Positions 36,256 through 43,808 of a stretch of 64,000 nt of DNA are shown piece after piece. Every line of letters starts with the position of its first letter. The first letter of the stretch is position 1. The notes under the pieces are model-generated. The model was not told the DNA's origin and ran no database searches. It saw only the letters and a list, made by a program, of their open reading frames with translations. The position numbers and the translations under genes were made by a program. This DNA is from JAWKHR01 sp041394725. Lineage in GTDB: Bacteria; Acidobacteriota; Vicinamibacteria; Vicinamibacterales; SCN-69-37. The stretch lies in contig JAWKHR010000011.1 in assembly GCA_041394725.1 (NCBI GenBank), positions 62,001 to 126,000 of the forward strand, written 5' to 3'.

Positions 36256-37535
36256 TCCCGCCCCGCCGGGCCGGCCGGCGCCGCCTCGACGACGGCGCGG
36301 GCCCCCGGCAGCGTCCTCTGCCGCCGCGCCCACCAGCCCGGGAGCGGATCGAGCGCCGGTGCCGCCGGATCGCGCGAGAGCCGGTCGAACATGTCGAGGT
36401 ACTTCCGCTCGATCACCGGCCACGCGTAGTGCCGGCGGTAGAACTCGCGGCCGTTCGCGCCGAGCACCGCGCCGAGCGGACCGCTGCCCTCGAGGGCGTA
36501 CAGCGCCTCGGCGAATTCCTCGAAGCCCTCGTAGTAGAGGCCGGCGTTCGCGCGGATCGCCTGGCCGCGCAGCACGTCGCAATGACCGCTGACCAGCACC
36601 GGCTTGCCGAGCGCCCACGCCTCGAGCGCGACCATCGACAGGCTCTCGTAGCGCGACGGCATGATCAGCACGTCGGCCGCGGCCAGCGCGTCGAACTTCT
36701 GCTCGTCGGGCAGGAAGCCGAGGTGCCGGATCCGCGGATGCGACGGGATGTCGAGGTGCTTCGAGCCGACCAGCACCAGGTCCAGGCCGTGCGGAGACAT
36801 CACCGCGTAGCGCTCGAAGTACGAGAACAGCTCCCGGCAGCCCTTGTTCTCGTCGATCCGGCCGACGTAGATGGCAAACGGGCGGCGCTGGTGAAACTGC
36901 TTGCGGAAGCGCTGCGGCTGCGGCCGCGCCGGGATCTCCGAGCCGACGCCGACGACGACGGATGGCCCCTGGCGGCCGCTCACGTGCTGGATGAGCGCCT
37001 TCTCCTCGAGCGAGTTGTACATGAGCGCCCGTGCGCCGCGCAGCACCGGGCCGAAGATCCCGAGGCCGACGGCCGGGTCGCGCTCGGCGGTCGGCACGAG
37101 CACCGCCTTCGCCGGCACCGCCCGGATGCCGTGCCACGCGTGGTAGTAGCGGTAGCTGAAGAAGACGAAGAAATCGACGGCGTCGCGCGCCTGGCCGAGG
37201 TGCCGGATGAGCGCCGGGCTCGTCGGACCCTCCGCGTCGAGCCACCGCAGTTCCTCCGCCATCGAGTGCGTCCGGTCGAAGACCGCCGCCGACAGCCGGC
37301 CGAACTCACGCGTGTCGCGCGGACGCGAGACGGGAAAGCGCCGCACGGGGACGCCGTTGATCGTCTCCTCGCCCGCCGGCAGCTCGTTGCGCCACGTGAT
37401 GTAGTCGGTCGCGCAGGTCGTCAGGACCTGCACGTCGGCGTGGCGCGCCAGGTGCTCGGCGATGTAACGGGCGTGCAGCTCGGCGCCGCCGCTGATGTCC
37501 GCGCCGTAGCGCTGGACGACGATCGCCAGCTTCAC
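36252..37535 (-). CDS. GT4-type glycosyltransferase
   Basis: A 427-aa GT-B enzyme: AIVVQRYGADISGGAELHARYIAEHL (about 4-29), IYVGRIDENKGCRELFSYFERY (about 219-240) and MPSRYESLSMVALEAWALGKPVLVSG (about 298-323). The start is GTG 37535, which overlaps the TGA of the upstream reading frame at 37532-37534 (GTGA). This overlap is evidence that the upstream frame ending at 37532 is really translated. Its closest relative in the window is the tail-bearing enzyme at 32258. Confidence 0.92.
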   Translation of the reverse strand: MKLAIVVQRYGADISGGAELHARYIAEHLARHADVQVLTTCATDYITWRNELPAGEETINGVPVRRFPVSRPRDTREFGRLSAAVFDRTHSMAEELRWLDAEGPTSPALIRHLGQARDAVDFFVFFSYRYYHAWHGIRAVPAKAVLVPTAERDPAVGLGIFGPVLRGARALMYNSLEEKALIQHVSGRQGPSVVVGVGSEIPARPQPQRFRKQFHQRRPFAIYVGRIDENKGCRELFSYFERYAVMSPHGLDLVLVGSKHLDIPSHPRIRHLGFLPDEQKFDALAAADVLIMPSRYESLSMVALEAWALGKPVLVSGHCDVLRGQAIRANAGLYYEGFEEFAEALYALEGSGPLGAVLGANGREFYRRHYAWPVIERKYLDMFDRLSRDPAAPALDPLPGWWARRQRTLPGARAVVEAAPAGPAGRE

Positions 37536-37832
37536 TGATCGGACGCTCCGGAGTCGCCCGGCGTGTCGGTGCCGGGCGCCCCGGTCCCGGACGCGGCGTC
37601 ACCGCCGGCCGCGCCGTCGGTCACCGGGTGAGGGCCCGTGTGGAGCGACGCCGCGGAGCCGGCCGAGCCGGGCACGCGCGGCGTGGCGGGCGAGGGCGAA
37701 CCCTCCTCGCGCGTCGCGCCGAGCGACGCTTCCTCCGGCGCGACCTGGACGTCCGGACCCGCCTCGGTGTGGTGATCGGCGCCGTCCGCGGCGTCCGCCT
37801 GGCGGTCACCCTCGGCGGCGTCCGCCTGGTGG
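37532..37832 (-). pseudogene. Probable displaced C-terminal coding segment of the upstream helical protein
   Basis: This frame has codon usage like real genes (GC-rich third positions) and an acidic, low-complexity product (WSDHQADAAEGDRQADAADGADHHTEAGPDVQVAPEEAS). Its TGA overlaps the GTG of the next glycosyltransferase, like every other junction of this operon. It has no credible start of its own. It joins the frame of 37833-38654 if one frame change occurs in the CGG/GCC-rich tract at about 37845-37890. It is marked as broken on that basis. Confidence 0.5.
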
Positions 37833-38654
37833 TCACTCCAGCGTGCTGCCGGGACGCCGGCGACGACGCCGGCGCCGGCGCCGGCGTTCGCCCGTGCCGG
37901 CCTCGTCCGGCCGGCCCGGCCGCGCGGCCTCGCCGCCGGCGGCGACCTCGAATCCGGCATCCGCGTCCGCGGGCGCCGTCGCGACCGTGGGCGCGGGCTC
38001 GGACGCCGCGGCGGTGTCCTCGGGGCGGGGCCGCGCGCCGCCGCGGTCCCGGTCCCGGTCCCGATCCCGGTCCCGATCACGGCGAGGACGGTCGCGGTAC
38101 TGCACGACGCTCTCGAGCGAGCGCGCACGGCGCTCGTCGAAGTCGAGGCGGCTCGAGACGGACTCGACGCGCATCTTGAGGTTGTGCACCTCGATGCCGA
38201 GCCGTGTGACCTCCACGACGAGGTTGTGGATCACCTCGTAGAAGAGCGGGTCCATCTCCTCGCGCTGCCGGAACCGCCGGTGGAACTCCTCGTTCACCTT
38301 GGCCTGGATGTGCAGCGCGTTGGCGACCGGTTGCGGGTTGATGAACAGCTTGAGGATGGGGTTCAGCAACCGGCGGATCGTCCGCAGCAGCCCGCGATGC
38401 GTCTCGTACATCGTGGAGTCCTCGAACGCGTAGTTCGGGGGCGCCTCGCTGACGACGCGATGCTGGCGGAACTGTTCGACGAGGGTGGAGCGGAGGCCGC
38501 GCGGGTCGAGGAACTGCTCCAGCTTGACGTTCGCGAGCTGCTGCAGTTCGGCCTCGGTGTAGTCGGCGCCGCGCTTCTCGCGAATCCGCGCGCGGATCTG
38601 CCGCATGATCTGCTCGACGTCCACGGAATCGGAGCGAACGGAAAACTCGGACAT
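37833..38654 (-). CDS. Helical protein with Arg/Asp-rich repeat tail, possibly frameshifted
   Basis: A 273-aa product as read. Residues 1-170 are helical, with DSVDVEQIMRQIRARIREKRG at the start and EVIHNLVVEVTRLGIEVHNLKMRVESVSSRLDFDERRARSLESVV (about 140-185) predicted to form a coiled coil. A tail follows with RDRDRDRDRD repeats (about 193-203), an acidic/Ala segment and a run of 11 Arg near the end. No known domain is recognised. The true end is doubtful: the downstream frame to 37532 looks coding. It lies between the prenyltransferase (14 nt) and four glycosyltransferases, so a scaffold or regulator of glycan assembly is possible. Confidence 0.65.
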   Translation of the reverse strand: MSEFSVRSDSVDVEQIMRQIRARIREKRGADYTEAELQQLANVKLEQFLDPRGLRSTLVEQFRQHRVVSEAPPNYAFEDSTMYETHRGLLRTIRRLLNPILKLFINPQPVANALHIQAKVNEEFHRRFRQREEMDPLFYEVIHNLVVEVTRLGIEVHNLKMRVESVSSRLDFDERRARSLESVVQYRDRPRRDRDRDRDRDRDRGGARPRPEDTAAASEPAPTVATAPADADAGFEVAAGGEAARPGRPDEAGTGERRRRRRRRRRRPGSTLE

Positions 38655-38668
38655 GGGATGGGCCTCGG

Positions 38669-39616
38669 CTAGCGCAACGGCCCGTAGAGGATCGCGATGA
38701 CCGCGAACCCCCAGAGCGCGACACACGCCAGCAGGGGACGGTCCGCCAGCAGCAGTTCGGACGGGTTGCCGCCGCCCTGCCGCTGGTGGACGAGATAGAG
38801 GTAGCGGAAGATGCCGTACAGCGGGAACGGCACCGTCCAGAGCAGCCGGTCGGTGCCGAAGCGCTGCACCGTGTCGGGGTGAATCGTGTAGAACGCGTAG
38901 GCCAGGAGCGTCGAGGCGGTGACGACGCTGATCATCTGGTCGAGCAGGTAGGGGCTGTATTCGTCGAGGATGCGCCGGTGGTTCCGCGCGCCCTCGGCCA
39001 GGGCGACGATCTCGGCGCGGCGCTTGCTCAGGCCGAGGAACAGGGCCAGCAGGAGCGTGAGCAGCAGCAGCCAGTGGCTGATCGGCACGTCGATCGCCAC
39101 CGCGCCGCCGGCCGCCCGGAGCACGAAGCCGATGGCAATCGTCAGCACGTCGAGGATGACGAGGTGCTTGAGGACGGCCGAGTAGGTGACCATCAGCAGG
39201 AAGTAGCCGCCGGCGACGGCCAGGAACCCGCCGCCGAGCCACGCGGAGGCCCCGAGCGCGCCGGCGCCGAGGAGGCCGGCGGCGAGCCCCGCGACGCCGG
39301 GCGCCAGGTCGCCCGAGGCGATGGGCCGGAGCGCCTTGACCGGGTGCATCCGGTCCGCTTCACGGTCGCGCAGATCGTTGATGAGGTAGATCGCGCTCGA
39401 CAGGGCGCAGAAGATCACGAAGGCGAGCGACGCCCGCGCGACGGCGGTCGCGTCGAGCAGCTGCTCGCCGAAAATCAGGCCGAAGAAGACGAAGAGGTTC
39501 TTCGTCCACTGGTACGGGCGCAGCGAACGCAGCAGACTCGCGGCGGTCGATCGGCGCTTGCGGCCGACCGGCGCCGCGACCGCCGGAGCGGCGGACGGCA
39601 CGGGACTTCGGGCCAT
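38669..39616 (-). CDS. UbiA-family prenyltransferase, decaprenyl-phosphate phosphoribosyltransferase-like
   Basis: A 315-aa protein with about nine membrane helices. The opening SLRPYQWTKNLFVFFGLIFGEQL (about 28-50) and the Mg/diphosphate motif NDLRDREADRMHPVKALRPIASG (about 79-101, NDxxDxxxD) match the UbiA branch that includes mycobacterial Rv3806c. That enzyme transfers phosphoribose from PRPP to decaprenyl phosphate for arabinan synthesis. I infer a polyprenyl-phosphate sugar donor role, helped by the linked glycosyltransferases. Heme or quinone prenylation is the alternative, less supported by context. Confidence 0.85.
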   Translation of the reverse strand: MARSPVPSAAPAVAAPVGRKRRSTAASLLRSLRPYQWTKNLFVFFGLIFGEQLLDATAVARASLAFVIFCALSSAIYLINDLRDREADRMHPVKALRPIASGDLAPGVAGLAAGLLGAGALGASAWLGGGFLAVAGGYFLLMVTYSAVLKHLVILDVLTIAIGFVLRAAGGAVAIDVPISHWLLLLTLLLALFLGLSKRRAEIVALAEGARNHRRILDEYSPYLLDQMISVVTASTLLAYAFYTIHPDTVQRFGTDRLLWTVPFPLYGIFRYLYLVHQRQGGGNPSELLLADRPLLACVALWGFAVIAILYGPLR

Positions 39617-39653
39617 CGGCGGGGTCGGTCAGACCCCCTCCTTCTGGCGTGCG

Positions 39654-39992
39654 TCAGGAAAAGCTCGCGAGCGCGTCCGGCTCGGACTCGAAGGTCTCGA
39701 AAACGGTCAGGAGCTTCGTGATCGACAGCAGGTCCGTGATGCGCTTGGTCAGGTTGACCAGCTTGAGCTGGCCGCCCTGCCGGCTGACGGTCGTGTAGGT
39801 CCGCACGATCTCGCCCAGACCCGCGCTGTCGATGTACGGCACTTCCGCCAGGTTGAGCAGGATCCGCTTGCGGCCCTGCATGATCAGCGAGTTGATCTTG
39901 TCCTTGAGCGCTTCGTCGCCCTCGCCCAGTGTGATCTTGCCGTTCAGGTCGAGAATCGTCACTTCGCCGACGACCCGTTCCTCGATCTGCAT
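39654..39992 (-). CDS. STAS-domain anti-sigma factor antagonist
   Basis: A 112-aa single STAS domain: MQIEERVVGEVTILDLNGKITLG at the start, and VPYIDSAGLGEIVRTYTTVSRQGGQLKLVNL (about 46-76), where the Ser of DSAG is the phosphorylation site in SpoIIAA-like proteins. Such proteins bind an anti-sigma kinase in their unphosphorylated state; no RsbW-like kinase gene is in the window. ATG 39992 has GAGGAGT upstream. It is first in the glycan operon, so it may set the operon's response or be read with it only by proximity. Confidence 0.92.
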   Translation of the reverse strand: MQIEERVVGEVTILDLNGKITLGEGDEALKDKINSLIMQGRKRILLNLAEVPYIDSAGLGEIVRTYTTVSRQGGQLKLVNLTKRITDLLSITKLLTVFETFESEPDALASFS

Positions 39993-40092
39993 GCCAGACT
40001 CCTCGTCGCTGCGGGGCGTTCACGGAAACCGTTGCACGGAACGGCGGGCTGCACGCCGAAGGACCCGCCAAGTTCCAGAAAAATGAGCCCTT

Positions 40093-40122
40093 AGTCTAGG
40101 GGCTAGACCGACCGTTTCACAA
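40093..40122 (-). promoter_or_regulatory. Promoter of the STAS-glycan operon
   Basis: On the minus strand: -35 TTGTGA (40117-40122), 18-nt spacer and -10 TAGACT (40093-40098). The transcript should start near 40086, leaving a leader of about 94 nt before the STAS ATG. The spacer contains the short inverted words TAGCCCCTA. Confidence 0.55.
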
Positions 40123-40235
40123 GAGGGGGCCGGGCGGGCGCCATCCGACTCGCGTCCGGCGCGCCGCCCGGCGACCGGGTGACCCGCCGTCCGGAGACCG
40201 GGCGGCACGCCTCCCGGCTCGGGAAAGCCGGCGGG

Positions 40236-40433
40236 CTATTCGGCCTCGCGGCGCTGCTTCTTGCGCGAACGCTTGCGGGCGAGGGCCTGCTTGGCACGGC
40301 GCTTGTCGCCGGGTTTGAGGTAGAACGAGTGCTTCTTGATGTCCTTGATGATGTCTTCCTGCTGCACTTTCCGCTTGAAGCGGCGCAGGGCACTCTCGAT
40401 GGACTCGCCTTCCTGGATCTTCACTTCTGCCAA
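40236..40433 (-). CDS. rpsU: Ribosomal protein S21
   Basis: A 65-aa basic protein MAEVKIQEGESIESALRRFKRKVQQEDIIKDIKKHSFYLKPGDKRRAKQALARKRSRKKQRREAE, a full-length bS21 of the 30S subunit that helps mRNA selection. The start is TTG 40433: a strong AAAGGAGGTG Shine-Dalgarno (40441-40450) lies correctly ahead of it, and the family begins AEVKV at this point. A second TTG six bases earlier is too close to the Shine-Dalgarno. It is divergent from purD. The 160 bp behind it are GC-rich stems with no clear T-run terminator. Confidence 0.95.
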   Translation of the reverse strand: MAEVKIQEGESIESALRRFKRKVQQEDIIKDIKKHSFYLKPGDKRRAKQALARKRSRKKQRREAE

Positions 40434-40546
40434 AGTCAAACACCTCCTTTCCCGCGGGATTCTGGCCCGGCCGCTTCCGCGGCCCGCCGGCCAACATCGC
40501 AGGATAGCACGGTCCCGGGGCTCCGGACCGGGCTGGACGGAGCCGG

Positions 40547-40552
40547 TAGAAT
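40547..40552 (+). promoter_or_regulatory. -10 box of purD (leaderless)
   Basis: TAGAAT is six bases before the GTG at 40559. No Shine-Dalgarno and no good -35 are visible, so the mRNA probably starts at the GTG. Confidence 0.45.
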
Positions 40553-40558
40553 CTCCGC

Positions 40559-41851
40559 GTGAAAATCCTTGTCATCGGCTCCGGGGGCCGCGAACACGCC
40601 CTGGCCTGGCGCCTCGGCCGCGACCCCGACGCCAGCGCGGTCCTGGCCGCCCCGGGCAACCCCGGGATGGCCGCCCTGGGCCCCTGTTTCCACCTGAACC
40701 TGAGCCGCCCGGACGAGGCCGTGATGCTGGCCCGGCGCGAGGGCATCGACCTGACCGTCGTCGGGCCCGAGGCCGCGCTCGACCGGGGCATCGCCGATGC
40801 CTTCGAGGCGGCCGGGCTCGCCCTGCTGGGCCCGTCCCGGCTGGCGGCCCGGCTCGAGTGCTCCAAGGTCTTCGCCAAGGCGTTCATGGCGCGGCACGGG
40901 ATCCCCACCGCCCGCTACGTCGCCTGCGACGAACCGGAGGCCGCCATCGACGCGCTCTCGGGCGACCTCGGCTTCCCCGTCGTGGTCAAGGCCGACGGCC
41001 TGGCCGCGGGCAAGGGCGTCGTCATCGCGGCCGACCGCGCCGAAGCCGAGACGGCCATCCGCGCCGCGATGGTCGGCGGGCAGTTCGGCGAGGCCGGCAG
41101 CCGCGTGGTCCTCGAGGAGTGCCTGACGGGGCCCGAAGTCTCGTTCTTCGCCCTCTGCGACGGGCGCCGGGCCGTGCCGATCGGCAGCGCGCAGGATCAC
41201 AAGCGCATCTTCGACGGCGACCAGGGACCGAACACCGGCGGCATGGGCGCGTTCGCGCCGAGCCCGCTCGTCACCGGCGACCTGTCCGGCCGGGTGATGC
41301 GCGACGTCGTCGAGCCCGTGCTCGCCGGGATGGCGGCCGACGGCACGCCGTATCGAGGGTTCCTCTACGTCAGCCTGATGCTGACGTCCGACGGACCGAA
41401 GGTGATTGAATTCAACGTGCGCTTCGGGGACCCGGAGGCGCAGGTGGTGCTGCCGCTGATCGACGGCCCGCTCGTCTCGCGCCTGCACGCGGCCGCGACC
41501 GGCGCGCTCGACCCCGGCGACGCGATCCGCCTCGACGGGTGTGCCGTGGGCGTGGTCCTGGCGTCGGCCGGGTATCCGGCTTCACCCGAGGTGGGCCGCG
41601 CGATCGGGGGCGTGGCCGAGGCGGAGGCGATGCCCGGGACCCTCGTGTTTCACGCCGGGACGCGACTGGGCGACGGGGGGCTGCTCACGGCCGGCGGCCG
41701 CGTGCTGACCGTGGTCGGCCGGGGCGCGACGTTCGCCGACGCGCGGCGCCGTGCCTACGACGCCGCGGCGGCGATCCGCTTCGAGGGGATGCAGTTCCGC
41801 CGGGACATCGGCGTGAAGGCCCTCGAGGCGGGGAACGAAGTCACGCGCTGA
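40559..41851 (+). CDS. purD: Phosphoribosylamine-glycine ligase
   Basis: A 430-aa ATP-grasp enzyme for step 2 of purine synthesis (phosphoribosylamine + glycine + ATP to GAR). The N-domain starts KILVIGSGGREHALAWRL (about 2-19). ATP-grasp features: CSKVFAKAFMARHGIPTA (about 100-117), FPVVVKADGLAAGKGV (about 138-153), GSAQDHKRIFDGDQGPNTGGMGAF (about 216-239), FLYVSLMLTS and NVRFGDPEAQVVLP (about 285-298). Start GTG directly follows a -10 box. purE follows 85 nt downstream. Confidence 0.96.
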   Translation: MKILVIGSGGREHALAWRLGRDPDASAVLAAPGNPGMAALGPCFHLNLSRPDEAVMLARREGIDLTVVGPEAALDRGIADAFEAAGLALLGPSRLAARLECSKVFAKAFMARHGIPTARYVACDEPEAAIDALSGDLGFPVVVKADGLAAGKGVVIAADRAEAETAIRAAMVGGQFGEAGSRVVLEECLTGPEVSFFALCDGRRAVPIGSAQDHKRIFDGDQGPNTGGMGAFAPSPLVTGDLSGRVMRDVVEPVLAGMAADGTPYRGFLYVSLMLTSDGPKVIEFNVRFGDPEAQVVLPLIDGPLVSRLHAAATGALDPGDAIRLDGCAVGVVLASAGYPASPEVGRAIGGVAEAEAMPGTLVFHAGTRLGDGGLLTAGGRVLTVVGRGATFADARRRAYDAAAAIRFEGMQFRRDIGVKALEAGNEVTR

Positions 41852-41936
41852 GACCGGGGTCGGGGAAGGCGCCGCGGGGCGGCGCCTCCGGCGGCGGTCG
41901 AGACGCGAGCTACGAACGCAGGGAGGAGACACAGGC

Positions 41937-42431
41937 GTGGACGTACTGATTCTGATGGGGTCTGATTCGGATGCGGCGGTGATGTCGGCCGCCGGGGACG
42001 TGCTGCGGGACTTCGGCCTGACCTGGCGCATGACGGTGGCGTCGGCGCACCGATCGCCCGCGCGGGTGCTGCGCCTGATCGAGGAGGCGCACGCCGGCGG
42101 CGTCAAGGTGTTCATCATCGGGGCGGGCGCGGCGGCGCACCTGGCGGGCGTGGTTGCGGCGCACACGACGAAGCCCGTCATCGGCGTGCCGATCGACTCG
42201 TCCGCGCTGAAGGGCTTCGACGCGTTGCTCTCCACCGTGCAGATGCCGCCCGGCGTTCCCGTGGCGACGGTCGCGGTCGGCAAACCGGGGGCGACCAACG
42301 CCGGGGTGCTCGCCGCGCAGATGATCGCGCTCGGCGATGCCGGGATGGCGGCGAAGCTCGTGGACTACAAGAAGAAGCTCGAGGCCAAGGTCGAGGCGGC
42401 CGCGAAACGGCTCGAGGACGCAGGCCAGTAG
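41937..42431 (+). CDS. purE: 5-(carboxyamino)imidazole ribonucleotide mutase / AIR carboxylase
   Basis: A 164-aa purine enzyme that makes CAIR. Motifs: LMGSDSDAAVM (about 6-16), VASAHRSPARVL (about 34-45), FIIGAGAAAHLAGVVAAHTTKPVIGVP (about 59-85). Start GTG 41937 has GGGAGGAG upstream. No purK is adjacent, so whether it is the class I (with PurK) or class II (direct CO2) type is open. Its stop and the rlmN stop lie in mirror-image arms (GTAGCCGGGG 42428-42437 and CCCCGGCTAC 42502-42511), which may form a shared bidirectional terminator. Confidence 0.95.
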   Translation: MDVLILMGSDSDAAVMSAAGDVLRDFGLTWRMTVASAHRSPARVLRLIEEAHAGGVKVFIIGAGAAAHLAGVVAAHTTKPVIGVPIDSSALKGFDALLSTVQMPPGVPVATVAVGKPGATNAGVLAAQMIALGDAGMAAKLVDYKKKLEAKVEAAAKRLEDAGQ

Positions 42432-42507
42432 CCGGGGGGCCGGGTCGGTGCGGCCACCAGGGCCGGCCACCGGGGCGGGCCGGGCGGCGCGTCCCGGTTC
42501 GCCCCGG

Positions 42508-43599
42508 CTACCCGGCGTCGAGCCGCGCAGCGAGCCGGGCGCCGGCGGCGGCCCGCGCCTCGCCTTCGACGATGAGCTGGCCGCAGGCCGCGCGGATGTC
42601 GCGGCCGCGGCTGCGCCGCACCGACACGGTGATGCCGCGGTCCGACAACTCGCGCGCGAACGCGTTCACGGCGGCGTCCGACGGGCGTTCGAACGGAATT
42701 CCCGGCGCCGCGTTGAGCGGCAGCAGGTTCACCTTCGCGCGCAGATCCCCCAGCAGGCCCGCGAGCCGGCGGGCATCGTCCGGCGTGTCGTTGACCCCGG
42801 CGAGCAGCACGTACTCGAAGGTGATGCGCCCGCGGCGGCGCAGCGGAAACCGGCGACAGGCCTCGATCAGGTCGGCGATCGGGTAGCGCCGGTTCATCGG
42901 CACGAGCCGATCGCGCTGCGCGTCGGTCGTGCCGTGCAGGGAGATCGCCAGGTTCGGCATCACTGGCTCACCGGCCAGTCGATCGAGTGCCGGCAGCAGG
43001 CCGACGGTGGAGAGCGTGACGCGCCGCGGGTGCACCGCGAGGCCCTGCGGGTCCGCGATCATCCGGAGGGCCTGCATCGTCGCGTCGTAGTTGTGCAGCG
43101 GTTCGCCCATGCCCATCAGCACGATGTTGAAGGGCGTCCCCGCGAGGCCGGTCTCGTGGGCGAGCACGCGGACCTGCCCGGCGATCTCGCCCGCGGTCAG
43201 GTGCCGGGTGAGTCCCATCCGGCCGGTCAGGCAGAAGGCGCAGGCGACGGCGCATCCCACCTGCGTGGAGATGCAGAAGGTCTGGGCGGGCGTGTCCGGG
43301 ATGTAGACCGCCTCGATGTGGCGCCCGTCGTCGAGCCGCAGGAGGAACTTGGTCGTGCCGTCCTCGGAGACCTGGCGCTCGGCGACGGTCGGGTGGCCGA
43401 TGCGGTACGCGGCGGCGAGGGAGGCGCGCAGCGGCCGGGCCAGATCGGTCATCGCCTCGAACGCGGTCTCCCCGCGCGCGTGGATCCAGTGGAACACCTG
43501 CCGCCCGTGGAACCGCGGCACGCCCAGGCGCGCCACGGCCTCCTCGAGGGCCGCGCGCTCGAGTTCGGCGAGATCGAGGGGGACGGGTCTGTTTTCCAC
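42508..43599 (-). CDS. rlmN: Dual-specificity 23S rRNA/tRNA (adenine-C2) methyltransferase
   Basis: A 363-aa radical-SAM enzyme that methylates A2503 of 23S rRNA and A37 of some tRNAs. The Fe-S motif CAVACAFC (about 115-122, CxxxCxxC), SAM-binding GMGEPLHNY (about 161-169), and the C-terminal catalytic Cys in AACGQLIVEG (about 340) are visible. The first residues MENRPVPL are encoded by a REP element whose GTG (43597-43599) serves as start; the conserved part begins at about residue 8 (LDLAELERAALEEAVARLG). It is divergent from the M16 peptidase. Confidence 0.93.
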   Translation of the reverse strand: MENRPVPLDLAELERAALEEAVARLGVPRFHGRQVFHWIHARGETAFEAMTDLARPLRASLAAAYRIGHPTVAERQVSEDGTTKFLLRLDDGRHIEAVYIPDTPAQTFCISTQVGCAVACAFCLTGRMGLTRHLTAGEIAGQVRVLAHETGLAGTPFNIVLMGMGEPLHNYDATMQALRMIADPQGLAVHPRRVTLSTVGLLPALDRLAGEPVMPNLAISLHGTTDAQRDRLVPMNRRYPIADLIEACRRFPLRRRGRITFEYVLLAGVNDTPDDARRLAGLLGDLRAKVNLLPLNAAPGIPFERPSDAAVNAFARELSDRGITVSVRRSRGRDIRAACGQLIVEGEARAAAGARLAARLDAG

Positions 43600-43699
43600 A
43601 GTTTCGGCCGATCCGGGGACAGGTCTCGCGGGCGTGAGCCTCCGCGAGACCTGTCCCCATTCTGGCCGAAACTGTGGAAAACAGACCCGTCCCCCTCGA
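43574..43699. repeat. 126-bp inverted REP element (BIME-like)
   Basis: Outer arms (43574-43611 and 43662-43699) are near-perfect inverted copies that carry the words GGGGGACGGGTCTGTTTTCC and its complement. Inner arms GGGGACAGGTCTCGCGG (43615-43631) and its complement surround a short loop. The same outer and inner words flank the RAYT transposase at 53.5-54.2 kb, so this is a cognate target copy. It separates rlmN from the M16 peptidase and supplies rlmN's start codon. Confidence 0.85.
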
Positions 43700-43808
43700 A
43701 TCGTGCTATCATGAGTGGCTTGAAGTGTTCTTGTAAGATCAAGACATACAACAACTTAGAAGCAATGTGCGTCCGGCCTGCCCCTGCGGTGGCGCCGGTG
43801 ACCCGTTG

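Noticed and set aside
39617..39653. Hairpin GGGGTC/GACCCC before the UbiA gene as a riboswitch
   Set aside because: Only a 6-bp stem with a 5-base loop; too small for a known riboswitch and likely just an intercistronic structure.
43574..43699. Inverted repeat considered as a CRISPR or ordinary terminator
   Set aside because: No spacer-repeat periodicity, and no T run; its copy beside a RAYT identifies it as REP.
43600..43808. Possible small gene from the REP GTG on the plus strand (VENRPVPLESCYHEWLEVFL)
   Set aside because: It stops after 20 codons and is only the mirrored REP arm read outward.
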